Assembly: GCA_000381625.1 (NCBI GenBank)
Contig: KB906767.1
Location: 6,285,672 to 6,349,671 of the forward strand
DNA length: 64,000 nt
Source of the DNA: Bryobacterales bacterium KBS 96
GTDB lineage: Bacteria > Acidobacteriota > Terriglobia > Bryobacterales > Bryobacteraceae
Direction of reading: 5' to 3'
The position numbers and the translations under genes were made by a program. Below the pieces are notes generated by a model, which was not told where the DNA came from, did not search any database, and was given only the letters and a program-made list of their open reading frames with translations. Positions 26,269-33,969 of the stretch are shown here, piece by piece. Each line of letters starts with the position of its first letter. The stretch's first letter is position 1.

Positions 26269-29200
26269 TCAGAACTCGATGCGCACTCCGACTTCGCCCG
26301 TGCGGCTGCCGCCAAAATCGGCTTTGCGCGCCTGCGTGATCTGGCCGAAACTGTTGCTATCGATCGCCATTTGCGGATCGGCTAGATTGGGGTGATTCGG
26401 AAGATTGGTAAATGTCCCTTCGAGTTTTAGCCTGATCCGCTCGGTGATCGAAAACGTTTTGGCCAGGCCCATTGACAGGTTGATTGTTCCTGGGCCCTTG
26501 ATAACGCCAAGCCCCGAATTGCCAAACCGTCCGATGGGCGCAAGATCTTGGCCCGGCGTGACGCCAATCGTGCAGTCCGTTCCCGGCTCCCAGCCGGGCG
26601 TGCCCGGACAAGTAAACGCGCCGGTATCGATCCAGTGATCGCGGGTCGGGTTGCTCAAATTGCCGTCGCTGACACGGTCCGGATGTTGGGTGCGCTGAAA
26701 GCCTGAGCCGGTGCCGGACGGGTCTCCCGAGGAGAAGGTGGGCGTCATGAACGGGCCCGACTGCCAGAGGAAGATGGAGCTCAGGCGCCAGCCGCCTAGC
26801 ACGGTATCGACAATGGCATTGGAATTTGAGCCGAACTGCCGCCCTCGTCCGAACGGCAACTCGTAAACGGCAGTCGTCAGCCAGCGGTGCCGCCGCGTCG
26901 CATAAACCGGACCGTATTCAGCGCGACGGTTGTAGGCGTCCATAGTGCGGCCGCCGGCAGTCTCGCCCGCAAACCCACTCGGGTTCGGTCCTTGATTGTC
27001 GGCCATGTTGTTGGCGAAGGTATACGTCGAATTGAGTTGTAACCCGCCACGCAGGCGATGATTCACTTCCACTTGTCCCGCGTTGTAAAACGCGCTTGCG
27101 CCGGTATCGCGCGTGTTTACTTCACCCCAATTGGGGAATGGGCGGGAACTCAGCGGCTGCTGAATGTAAAAGTCCGTCGAGTAGTACGACTGGTTGTAAT
27201 TTTCGGCCCACACCAGCGAATACGTGCGCTGGCTGATGAAAGACAGGCGCAGGCCGGTTGCCTGGCCAATCTCACGCTCGATGGATAGATTGTATTGGAA
27301 CGAATACGGGTCCTTGAAATGAATTGCGTTTGCCGTTCCAAAGTAAGCATTGCCGAGATCGTCGGCAACGATTCCGCTTCCGCCTGGTGAGATCTGCGGC
27401 CAAACGACGGTGGGTCTTCCTTGCGTGTCGAAGTTGTTGAACTGCCGGGCATCCGCCTGCAGGGTTCCGGTCAGCGAATAGAACACGCTGCCTAAGACGA
27501 CCACGTTGTAGACGCCGAATCCGCCGCGAATAACGGTTTTGTCGTCGCTGAACGGACGGTACGCAAACCCGAAGCGCGGAAGCAAGCGGAGCTTCGGCAC
27601 GAAGCGCAAGCCCTCTGGAATGCCGGCTTGCTTGGCCGAGAGCACGGGAGTGCAAGGTGCGCCGTTGTAGGATGGCCCATCGGTGCTTCCCAGTTCCGGA
27701 CAGGCATTAAACGAGGCTAGGTAACCTGGAGCGAGATTCGCCTCCTTACCCGTGGGATAGATAACTCGGCCGGATTTCGGCACGCTGGGGTCGAAGTTGC
27801 CGATGTTTCCGCCGGTGTCTTGATACGAGGGGTGATATTCGTATCGCAGACCATACTCGAGTGTCAATCGCTGATTCACTCGGAAACTATCCTGCGCGTA
27901 GTAGGCATAGTGTGTGGTGACGCCGTCGTTGTCGTTCTTCACGATCGCGTAGGATGTCGAGTGCGGCAAGCCCAGCAGGAAATCCGCGAACGGCGCTCCG
28001 GAGAAATTGCCGGTGAAATCGAAATTGCCGTAGTTGTTCGCGCCGATGAAGCCGAGGTCCGATCCCGCGCGCATCCGGCGGATGTCGGCGCCGAATTTCA
28101 TCGTATGGCGTCCATGCGTCCAGGTCAGATTATCGGTTCCCTGGTAGGTATGCGACTTACTGAACCCGTCCACTCTGTCGATATTTTCGCTTTCCAGGTT
28201 GTTGAAATTGATTTCCGGAAGCCCGTTAAACGGATACTTCGGACCGAGGCCAACCAGGCCAAGCGAATCGGCAAACGCGGGTCCATCGAAGTCCATCCCG
28301 TTGGTGCTGTCGAAATTCGTAAACCCGAAACGCGCTTCGTTCAAGAGATTGGGCAGGATCGTGTAGTTATGCGATACCACAAACATTCGGTTCTTCTCCA
28401 GGTTTTTCACCGAAGGCAGGAGAAGTTGGGTTGGCTTCATCGTATCCGTATTAAGCCATGTCCACCGGCCATAAATGGACTGTTTCGAGGTCAGGTAATG
28501 GTCAATACGAATGTCGTACTGGTTTGAGTTATAACCGTTGTCGCGATTGTCGATGTAATTGGCATCGTGTACTGTCGTCAGGTCGCCTGCATTCGGCAGC
28601 GGATAGAGAGAAAGAATTTTGTTCGAGACGTCGTTAAACTTCGATGTTGGAATGATATTGTTCGCGTAAGGAATTCCAGTGACGGGATCTTTGAGCGTCA
28701 CGTTCTCGTGGCTGAAATCGCCGTTGCGCATCGCCTCGGTCGGCACGCGATTCTGAATAGTTTCGCCGCGTGGGAACGTGAAACGCTCGAAATCGCCGAA
28801 GAAGAACGTCTTGTCCTTGCCGTTGTAGATCTTCGGGATAATAACGGGTCCGCCTCCGCTGACGCCCAGATCGTTCGCGACTTTCTGCGGTTTCGTGATG
28901 GCGCCGTAGCGGTTTGCGTCGAACGCGCGGTTCTGGCTGTACCAGAAGACCGATCCGTGCGCGGCGTTCGTTCCGCTCTTTGAGATTGTCGTTACATCGC
29001 CCGACTGGCCGTATTCGGCGTTGTTTCCCACCGCCTGCACCTTCATCTCGGCAATCATTTCCGTTGACGTGAATGCTTTCCGCTGGGGGCCGTTGCCGGT
29101 GACGTCGGTTGTGGAGATGCCGTCCACCGAATATTGGGTCTGTGAAGGAAGATTGCCCTGGATGGTGAAGTTGCCGTTGTTGTCGGATTGAACGCCGGGA

Positions 29201-29700
29201 AGCGTGGCGATCAGGTCGTAGGGGCTGGTGCTGTCGGCGGCGCGAGTATTTGCCGGAAGCGACATCAATTCGCCGCTATTGATGCTCGATGAGATGGTCT
29301 GTGTGTCCGTTGCGATGACGCCCGCGCCGGCTTCCACCGTAACGGACTGGCTTACTTGCCCCAATTGTAGGGTGACGTCCACTCGCAACGTCTGCCGGGC
29401 TACGAGCAGCAACCCGGTGGCGGTGGATGTTTGAAACCCGGAGGCGGTCGCCTCAACCTGGTAATGCCCCGGTTTCGTGTTCACAGCTTCGAAATCGCCG
29501 TTGCTATTCGAAACAACATCGCGAGTGGTGTTCTCGTCCATGTTGGTGATTGTTATTTTGGCGTTCGGCACCGTGGCGCCGGAGTTGTCCTTAACGGTTC
29601 CGAGGATCACGCCGAACGTGGATTGGGCAGATGCCCAGGTAGCCAACATGAGGCAGGCGCACAACAGGGCAGCCACTCTCGTTTTCAAAAAGCTCATCAT
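26269..29700 (-). CDS. TonB-dependent receptor, Oar-like, with carboxypeptidase-regulatory N-domain
   Basis: The start is placed at the ATG at 29698-29700 (MMSFLKTRVAALLCACLMLATWASAQ), with GGGGGA seven bases upstream. After the signal peptide, residues of about 25-110 form a CarboxypepD_reg-like domain (GVILGTVKDNSGATVPNAKITITN). A plug domain follows (QYSVDGISTTDVTGNG...), and then a beta-barrel of roughly 900 residues ending in an aromatic residue (GVRIEF). The size, 1143 residues, and the domain order match the Oar/Cna-B receptors abundant in Acidobacteria. It would import a large or complex ligand using energy from TonB (6515). Two sulfatases and a LacI regulator beside it suggest a glycan substrate. 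Confidence 0.9.
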   Translation of the reverse strand: MMSFLKTRVAALLCACLMLATWASAQSTFGVILGTVKDNSGATVPNAKITITNMDENTTRDVVSNSNGDFEAVNTKPGHYQVEATASGFQTSTATGLLLVARQTLRVDVTLQLGQVSQSVTVEAGAGVIATDTQTISSSINSGELMSLPANTRAADSTSPYDLIATLPGVQSDNNGNFTIQGNLPSQTQYSVDGISTTDVTGNGPQRKAFTSTEMIAEMKVQAVGNNAEYGQSGDVTTISKSGTNAAHGSVFWYSQNRAFDANRYGAITKPQKVANDLGVSGGGPVIIPKIYNGKDKTFFFGDFERFTFPRGETIQNRVPTEAMRNGDFSHENVTLKDPVTGIPYANNIIPTSKFNDVSNKILSLYPLPNAGDLTTVHDANYIDNRDNGYNSNQYDIRIDHYLTSKQSIYGRWTWLNTDTMKPTQLLLPSVKNLEKNRMFVVSHNYTILPNLLNEARFGFTNFDSTNGMDFDGPAFADSLGLVGLGPKYPFNGLPEINFNNLESENIDRVDGFSKSHTYQGTDNLTWTHGRHTMKFGADIRRMRAGSDLGFIGANNYGNFDFTGNFSGAPFADFLLGLPHSTSYAIVKNDNDGVTTHYAYYAQDSFRVNQRLTLEYGLRYEYHPSYQDTGGNIGNFDPSVPKSGRVIYPTGKEANLAPGYLASFNACPELGSTDGPSYNGAPCTPVLSAKQAGIPEGLRFVPKLRLLPRFGFAYRPFSDDKTVIRGGFGVYNVVVLGSVFYSLTGTLQADARQFNNFDTQGRPTVVWPQISPGGSGIVADDLGNAYFGTANAIHFKDPYSFQYNLSIEREIGQATGLRLSFISQRTYSLVWAENYNQSYYSTDFYIQQPLSSRPFPNWGEVNTRDTGASAFYNAGQVEVNHRLRGGLQLNSTYTFANNMADNQGPNPSGFAGETAGGRTMDAYNRRAEYGPVYATRRHRWLTTAVYELPFGRGRQFGSNSNAIVDTVLGGWRLSSIFLWQSGPFMTPTFSSGDPSGTGSGFQRTQHPDRVSDGNLSNPTRDHWIDTGAFTCPGTPGWEPGTDCTIGVTPGQDLAPIGRFGNSGLGVIKGPGTINLSMGLAKTFSITERIRLKLEGTFTNLPNHPNLADPQMAIDSNSFGQITQARKADFGGSRTGEVGVRIEF

Positions 29701-29758
29701 TAGATTTCCCCCAAAGAATCTAAAAACACAACGACTACAAAACGCGAAATAACGCGGC

Positions 29759-29838
29759 AACCCGCGTATTAACGTGCGGCGGCTCCGAGCGCAGAATGCC
29801 TTGGCACACCGCCGCCCCGCCTGAGCGAGCCGGTTTTC
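29759..29838 (+). repeat. Dispersed AACCCGC/GCGGCTCCG repeat, diverged copy
   Basis: AACCCGC at 29759, GCGGCGGCTCCGAGCG at 29776-29791, CCGCCGC at 29809-29815 and GAGCGAGCCGGTTTTCG at 29823-29839 follow the order seen at 56898-56977 and, in part, at 60190-60254. The arms pair GGCGGC with GCCGCC. It lies in the short gap between lacI and the receptor gene. Confidence 0.5.
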
Positions 29839-29862
29839 GACCGTGCTGCTTACCGATGTTCC

Positions 29863-30894
29863 TCATGCCGAGACAGCCTTCGCCGGAGTGGAATTGCGAA
29901 CCACCAGCCGGGTTGAATAGCAAACGCCGATTTGTTCAATAGGCGGCCGATGTTCGATCAGGTCGATCAGCAGGCGCGTTCCCATCGCCAGCATGTCGTA
30001 CCAGGGAATCTCGACGGCGGTGAGCGGCGGGTTGGCGAACGCCGTTTCGTGCGTGCCGTCCATCGCCACTACCCCCACGTCGGCAGGAATTTTTAGCTTC
30101 AGATCGAGCAGCGCTTTCAAGCATCCAAGAGACGCTCTATCGCCAGTCACCACCAGGGCTTCGGGAGGCTTACGCCGCTGCATAATTTCGCGAGCGCCGG
30201 CATAGCCGCCTTCGACGTTCAACTCGATTTCCGTCACCAATTCCGGATCGACTGCCGCCCCCACGGACGCATGCGCCTGGCGAAAGCCTTCTTGATAGAG
30301 CCTGTGGCTCATATAGCAGGTCCTGCCCAGGAGCAAGCCAATGCGGCGGTATCCGCATTGCAGGAGGTGTTCTGCCGCCACGTAACCAATCTTCAGGTGA
30401 TCGGGACCGATGTAGTTCAAGGAACTGTCGGGCAGCACTCGATTTACTACGAGAAAGGGAATGTCGTGGCTCCGAAATGGTTCGGAGTCATGCATCTCGT
30501 CCTTCGTGCGGAACAGTAGCGCGCCGGCGAATTCACCACGGGCGATCATCTCGTCTTCGGCTTTTTCACCGAGGTTCGAGTTGTACGCGCCCACCATGGC
30601 TCCGTATTTGAACTGGGCGGCTACGTCGCAAATGGCATTTAGCCCCTGCTCCGTGAAGTTGCTGCGGATACCCCAGTGCTCCGCTTCGGCCGGCATCAGG
30701 AAGCCGATAAGGCGGCTTTGTCCGGGCTCCCGGTGCGCCACACTTGGTTGATAGTTCAGCTTGCGAACCGCCGTGAGCACCTTGCGCCGGGTTCCCTCAT
30801 TAACGCCGGGCGCGCCGCTCAAAACGCGGGAAACAGTGCTGGCGGATACACCGACTTCGCGCCCTACCTCGTCGAGAGTCGTCTTTGCAAGCAT
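29863..30894 (-). CDS. LacI family transcriptional regulator
   Basis: Residues 5-27 (TTLDEVGREVGVSASTVSRVLSG) are the helix-turn-helix of LacI/GalR proteins, with the hinge sequence RKLNYQPS further on. Residues 60-340 form the periplasmic-binding-protein-like effector domain (LIGFLMPAEAEHWG, GPDHLKIGYVAAEHLLQCGYRRIGLL, PPEALVVTGDRASLGCLKAL). The length is normal. It would bind a sugar-like effector and repress nearby genes, perhaps the receptor gene directly downstream on the same strand. TTGCAA repeats at its own start look like an autoregulatory operator. Confidence 0.9.
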   Translation of the reverse strand: MLAKTTLDEVGREVGVSASTVSRVLSGAPGVNEGTRRKVLTAVRKLNYQPSVAHREPGQSRLIGFLMPAEAEHWGIRSNFTEQGLNAICDVAAQFKYGAMVGAYNSNLGEKAEDEMIARGEFAGALLFRTKDEMHDSEPFRSHDIPFLVVNRVLPDSSLNYIGPDHLKIGYVAAEHLLQCGYRRIGLLLGRTCYMSHRLYQEGFRQAHASVGAAVDPELVTEIELNVEGGYAGAREIMQRRKPPEALVVTGDRASLGCLKALLDLKLKIPADVGVVAMDGTHETAFANPPLTAVEIPWYDMLAMGTRLLIDLIEHRPPIEQIGVCYSTRLVVRNSTPAKAVSA

Positions 30895-30910
30895 TGCAAG
30901 ATATTTGCAA
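30894..30910. promoter_or_regulatory. Possible LacI operator at the lacI start
   Basis: TTGCAAGATATTTGCAA has two self-complementary TTGCAA half-sites five bases apart, overlapping the lacI start codon. A third TTGCAA lies just inside the gene (about 30885-30890). The position suits autorepression. No ribosome-binding sequence is seen there, so the transcript may be leaderless. Confidence 0.4.
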
Positions 30911-31005
30911 AACTGTAGCAGTGACGGCGGTGTTCTGTCAAGGAAAAATCAACACTTGCGAAATAGGGGAATGCCGCGCCTGAGAAACGGCCGGCGCGGC
31001 CGCCG

Positions 31006-31431
31006 TCATTTCACTCGCGGCACGCCGTAGTTGTGGATCGCGGTAATGAGTCCGATACCGCCTAGCACACTGTTCGTGCCGGTGAACATCACATCGGAAT
31101 TGTGATTGCGCGAGAAATGGTGCATGAGAACTTGCGTGCCAATCGCCCCGCCAGCAATAGCCAGTTTGAGCGATAGGCCGCGTGATGCGTTAAATTGGCC
31201 GTTCTGGTTGCCGATGACCGGATTTGCTTCATGCTTGCCCAGCGAGCTTTGATAATCCATGAACTGTCCCGCGGCCAGGAATCCCATCGAGCCAATCCAG
31301 GCCCAATGCCGCGCCGGCGTGTGGGGCCTTTCCGGTACGGTGGCAATGGTGACGATGGGCATAATCTCTTGCGCGTGCGACAACAGCGCAGAGATAAAAA
31401 TAAGTAAGCACACGCCAAGTGTACGTTTCAT
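31006..31431 (-). CDS. Small secreted/membrane protein
   Basis: The ATG at 31429-31431 has GGAG 8 bases upstream and starts a signal peptide (MKRTLGVCLLIFISALLSHAQ). The mature part has helices such as HWAWIGSMGFLAAGQFMDYQ and a Gly-rich section (LAIAGGAIGTQVLMHHF), and the C-terminus has GGIGLITAIHNYGVPRVK. No enzyme motif is seen. The number of hydrophobic segments (3-4) suggests an integral membrane protein of 141 residues. The function is unknown. Confidence 0.65.
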   Translation of the reverse strand: MKRTLGVCLLIFISALLSHAQEIMPIVTIATVPERPHTPARHWAWIGSMGFLAAGQFMDYQSSLGKHEANPVIGNQNGQFNASRGLSLKLAIAGGAIGTQVLMHHFSRNHNSDVMFTGTNSVLGGIGLITAIHNYGVPRVK

Positions 31432-31928
31432 ATAGGTCTCCAGCGGACAAAAAAGTTCTTTCCGGGTATAGCTTTCCGCGGGACACAATATGCTCCGAAC
31501 CGTTAAAACTGGCGGTTATTTAGAGGAGTATCTTGATGGCCGCTTTTACGCTGTTTGCCCAGTCAATTTGTTCACGCAAAGCAAGATGCACTTAGTGGTC
31601 CAATGGCGGAAGTAACCGAGCGGCAAGCGTTATATACGGGAAAATACGAATGTCGACGCCAATTTCGGATTTCAAGAAGAACCTAGGACGCAACGTGGTC
31701 AATTCCGCCGGAAAGTAGATGGATCACGACCCCTCGAACGCAAATGTTTTGAACTAATTCCGGAATCGGCGGCAAAGCGTCGGACCGATTGTAAGGGAAC
31801 CGGCTGGAAGCCCGCGTGGGCAGCGCAGCTATCAGATGCCGATGAACGCGGCGGCGGCGCGAGAGCACACGGAGGGAGTGTCCATGGCCCTGCGGCTAGC
31901 AAGGGTCACGAAGACGCCGGGTTGCCGG

Positions 31929-31971
31929 CGCCGAACCCGACTGTTAAGGAGCGGCCATCTTCAACGGAGCG
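31929..31971 (+). repeat. Copy of the GACTGTTA/TCTTCAACGGAG dispersed repeat
   Basis: CGCCGAACCCGACTGTTAAG, then GAGCGGCCA, then TCTTCAACGGAGCG, closely follow the right end of the element at 16883-17045 (GCACCGAACCGCGACTGTTA, GGGAGTGGAC, TCTTCAACGGAGCG). The left arm is not visible here. Confidence 0.5.
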
Positions 31972-31994
31972 AAAGCGCCAAGCTCGGGAAGCGA

Positions 31995-32036
31995 TGCAGC
32001 GCGTCATCCGCGAAGAGTATGTGCCGCGCGTAAGGC
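31995..32036 (+). pseudogene. Remnant of a brnA 3' end
   Basis: GCGCGTCATCCGCGAAGAG matches codons for RVIREE at the end of the intact brnA (33164-33418); the following bases are changed and the frame shifts before the stop. A second remnant is at 38608-38658. The remnants show that brnTA-like modules were present more than once in this region. Confidence 0.6.
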
Positions 32037-32317
32037 GCTGCCGGTCAGGGGGGAAGCGGCGAGCGTAATAGGTGCGAGGCTAGCGCTGGCGGCGATCGAT
32101 GCTATTGCCTTTTTTTTCAAGCCCGTCGAGGATTGAAGCCACTGCGAGATAAGGGAAACCCGCCGATCAGGCCGATAGCCAGCAACGTGGATGAGAATGC
32201 GGACGCTATTGAGCCGGCCACGAGAATCCACCCAACGTGCAACAAGCGTTGATGTATCTCACGTTTTCTTCTGGTTGCAAATACGCGACTGTGTTACGCC
32301 GGACACGTTCAAGATTG

Positions 32318-32875
32318 CTAATTGCCAGAACTTTGGGCACTAGAGAAGATTGCGGTCTGCCGAATTGCAGCGCAGAATCCTCGAACGGCGTTGCCCAGCG
32401 CTCGCGTTGAATCGGCATAGACCAGATCGCCAGATCGATTAAAGGCAGCGAATTTATTGTGCCTGCGGGCTAGCTTGCCCGATTCACGCTCGAATTCAAC
32501 TCGATAATCTGCTTTTTGAGGGTCATTCGTGACAATAACGTCCGGGCAGCTTTCACTGAACGTCTTCATCACTTCGACGGTTTGTGGGTGAGTGCTGCCC
32601 AAACCGAAATGCCTCGAAGGGGTGAATGACCACGAATCATTGGCCGCCTGGACAAACACTCTCGCCTTGCCGGTTGGCTGTGGCAGCGGATCGCTCGCCG
32701 AGAAATTCAATAGGCGCGGTGAAGCTCTCCTATACGCGGGCGGAAGGTCTAGCGCCCATATCGCAAGAGTGGCCGCGCGCCCCGCTCTTCGGTGCGCAAC
32801 AAAACCCCCCTGCAAAGCAGCCTGCTCACTACTGCTTTCATGACTGGTGATTGCTGACTGGCGATTACTGTGCAT
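32318..32875 (-). CDS. Hypothetical protein, start uncertain, possibly decayed at the 5' end
   Basis: The C-terminal 115 residues look like a real domain: GKARVFVQAANDSWSF, then HPQTVEVMKTFSESCPDVIVTNDPQKADYRV in pieces, then NKFAAFNRSGDLVYADSTRALGNAVRGFCAAI. This resembles a family of secreted acidobacterial proteins I recall, but I cannot name it. The N-terminal 70 residues have no signal peptide and look like noise (HESSSEQAALQGGF...). In another frame an ATG near 32842 reads MKAVVSRLLC, with a run of six G's just after, so a frameshift may have separated the leader from the domain. The 5' end also overlaps the brnTA operator. Confidence 0.45.
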   Translation of the reverse strand: MHSNRQSAITSHESSSEQAALQGGFVAHRRAGRAATLAIWALDLPPAYRRASPRLLNFSASDPLPQPTGKARVFVQAANDSWSFTPSRHFGLGSTHPQTVEVMKTFSESCPDVIVTNDPQKADYRVEFERESGKLARRHNKFAAFNRSGDLVYADSTRALGNAVRGFCAAIRQTAIFSSAQSSGN

Positions 32876-32887
32876 ACAATTGTATGC
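32872..32887. promoter_or_regulatory. 16-base perfect palindrome upstream of brnT
   Basis: GCATACAATTGTATGC is fully self-complementary and ends 7 bases before the likely GTG start of brnT. BrnTA operons are known to be autorepressed by BrnA bound upstream, so this is the natural candidate operator. Confidence 0.65.
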
Positions 32888-32894
32888 TATAGAT

Positions 32895-33167
32895 GTGCCG
32901 GTTATCTGGGACGACGAGAAGCGAAAGCGGAATCTGGAGAAACATGGGATCCGTTTCGCGGACGCCGCACTGGTGCTCGAAGATCCGTATGCGCTCACGA
33001 TCACAGACGACGAATCCGATTCCGCGGAACAGCGGTTCGTGACGATGGGAGCCGACGCGCTGGGTCGTGTGCTCGTCGTCGTTTATGCCTACCGTGGCGA
33101 AGACATTCGGCTCATCTCGGCGCGGCCGGCTGAGCCCCAAGAACGGAAGGAGTACGAAAATCGATGA
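32895..33167 (+). CDS. brnT: BrnT family ribonuclease toxin
   Basis: The GTG at 32895 gives VPVIWDDEKRKRNLEKHGIRFADAALVLEDP by pieces, which is the standard BrnT opening (W-D-x-x-K-x-x-x-N-x-x-K-H-G-I-x-F). The middle has RFVTMGADALGRVLVVVYAYRG and the end has IRLISARPAEPQERKEYE, the R-x-I-S-A-R-x-A segment conserved in the family. BrnT is a RelE-fold mRNA-cleaving toxin neutralised by BrnA. The frame is open further 5' but those codons do not fit the family. Its stop overlaps the brnA start by four bases. Confidence 0.9.
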   Translation: MPVIWDDEKRKRNLEKHGIRFADAALVLEDPYALTITDDESDSAEQRFVTMGADALGRVLVVVYAYRGEDIRLISARPAEPQERKEYENR

Positions 33168-33418
33168 AGACCTACGATTTCAAGAATGGCAAGCGAGGCG
33201 CCGTCCTTCCGGTTGCGGCCGGGAAAGAGCGCATAACGATTCGCCTGGACGCCGACATTTTGAACTACTTCCGCGAACAAGTCGATGCCGCGGGCGGCGG
33301 CAGCTACCAGGCGCTGATGAACCAGGCGTTGCGAGAGCATATTGAGGGAGCGAAGGCGCCGAAGATCGAAGAACTGATACGGCGCGTCATCCGCGAAGAG
33401 ATGCGCCGGGCGTCGTAA
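33164..33418 (+). CDS. brnA: BrnA family antitoxin
   Basis: The 84-residue protein has the BrnA core KERITIRLDADILNYFREQ followed by GGSYQALMNQALREHI, a ribbon-helix-helix DNA-binding domain. The C-terminal tail EELIRRVIREEMRRAS is basic. ATG overlaps the toxin stop as ATGA, so the pair is translationally coupled. The protein would bind BrnT and repress the operon through the palindrome at 32872. Parts of the tail are repeated as remnants at 31995 and 38608. Confidence 0.9.
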   Translation: MKTYDFKNGKRGAVLPVAAGKERITIRLDADILNYFREQVDAAGGGSYQALMNQALREHIEGAKAPKIEELIRRVIREEMRRAS

Positions 33419-33558
33419 GGCGCCTCGGGCAGGCCGCCGTCTGGCGCCCATCAGTTGCGGCCCAACTCTAGTTGCTCGGAGCAGAACTGCCGCCGACACC
33501 GGTGTCGCTCTGCACGGCTCTACCGTCCGGGCTTCACCCGCACGATTCAGGCGTTTTG

Positions 33559-33639
33559 GAACGCGATGAATTCGAAGCTGCCGATGCCTGGGAGCGCTCA
33601 ATGGGCAAGCTGAACAGCGGCGACGGAAAACGGCAGTGA
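33559..33639 (+). pseudogene. 3' remnant of a tyrosine integrase gene
   Basis: The last 26 codons read ERDEFEAADAWERSMGKLN and SGDGKRQ, then a stop. They differ from the end of the intact integrase (45183-46382) by one residue (M for I). Upstream the similarity ends abruptly with a frame-breaking extra T. The distance from this stop to the next att core (50 bases) equals that for the intact integrase (51 bases). This is the relic of an older island that used the same tRNA. Confidence 0.85.
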
Positions 33640-33645
33640 AACGGA

Positions 33646-33663
33646 ATGCTAGGATATGCTAGG
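33646..33663. repeat. Paired direct repeat, likely integrase arm site (element 1)
   Basis: ATGCTAGG occurs at 33646-33653 and again at 33656-33663, exactly one helical turn apart. It ends 26 bases before the att core at 33690, the same spacing as the TGTCATG pair before the tRNA copy at 46434. Confidence 0.6.
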
Positions 33664-33689
33664 TTTTTCTCGGTAAGTTGTTGAAAAAT

Positions 33690-33716
33690 TGGTAGCGCTA
33701 ACGGGAATCGAACCCG
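33690..33716 (-). repeat. att core A (3' end of tRNA-Glu)
   Basis: TGGTAGCGCTAACGGGAATC continuing GAACCCG is identical to the 3' end of tRNA-Glu at 46434-46460 and then diverges. It is 27 bases long and is not followed by the rest of a tRNA. It marks the junction between the relic island on its left and the 2.6-kb island on its right. Confidence 0.88.
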
Positions 33717-33816
33717 ACTCGCGCCGTCCGATCTGGTCCGATCCAGCCGTAACTAGCTGATTCTGCGTGGGTGCAGGCCGGCCTTTCCTGCGCGATCACC
33801 GTTACGGAACCCTATG

Positions 33817-33836
33817 GTGTGATCAATGTGTGATCA
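33817..33836. repeat. Paired direct repeat, left arm site of element 2
   Basis: GTGTGATCAATGTGTGATCA contains TGTGATCA twice, 11 bases apart. The same 20 bases occur at 36185-36204 near the other end of this island. The distance from att core A is 104 bases, like that of the left repeat of element 3 from core B. Confidence 0.7.
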
Positions 33837-33969
33837 AAGAAATTGCAGTCATGGCCCCCGACTAAGACGACGAAACGGTGCTACTCAGTCGGCGGATTTC
33901 ACCGACCGCGACTCTGGCATACTCAGACTTGTGACGATCCGTCGTCCGGCAGCGAAGCCGGTGGGAAAA

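Larger units (their letters stand above)
31432..32317. other. Gene-poor stretch with repeat and gene remnants
   Basis: About 890 bases without an intact gene. It holds a dispersed-repeat copy (31929-31971) and a decayed piece of a brnA antitoxin gene (31995-32036). Open frames present here have unnatural composition. This looks like an old insertion hotspot at the left edge of the accessory region. Confidence 0.5.
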
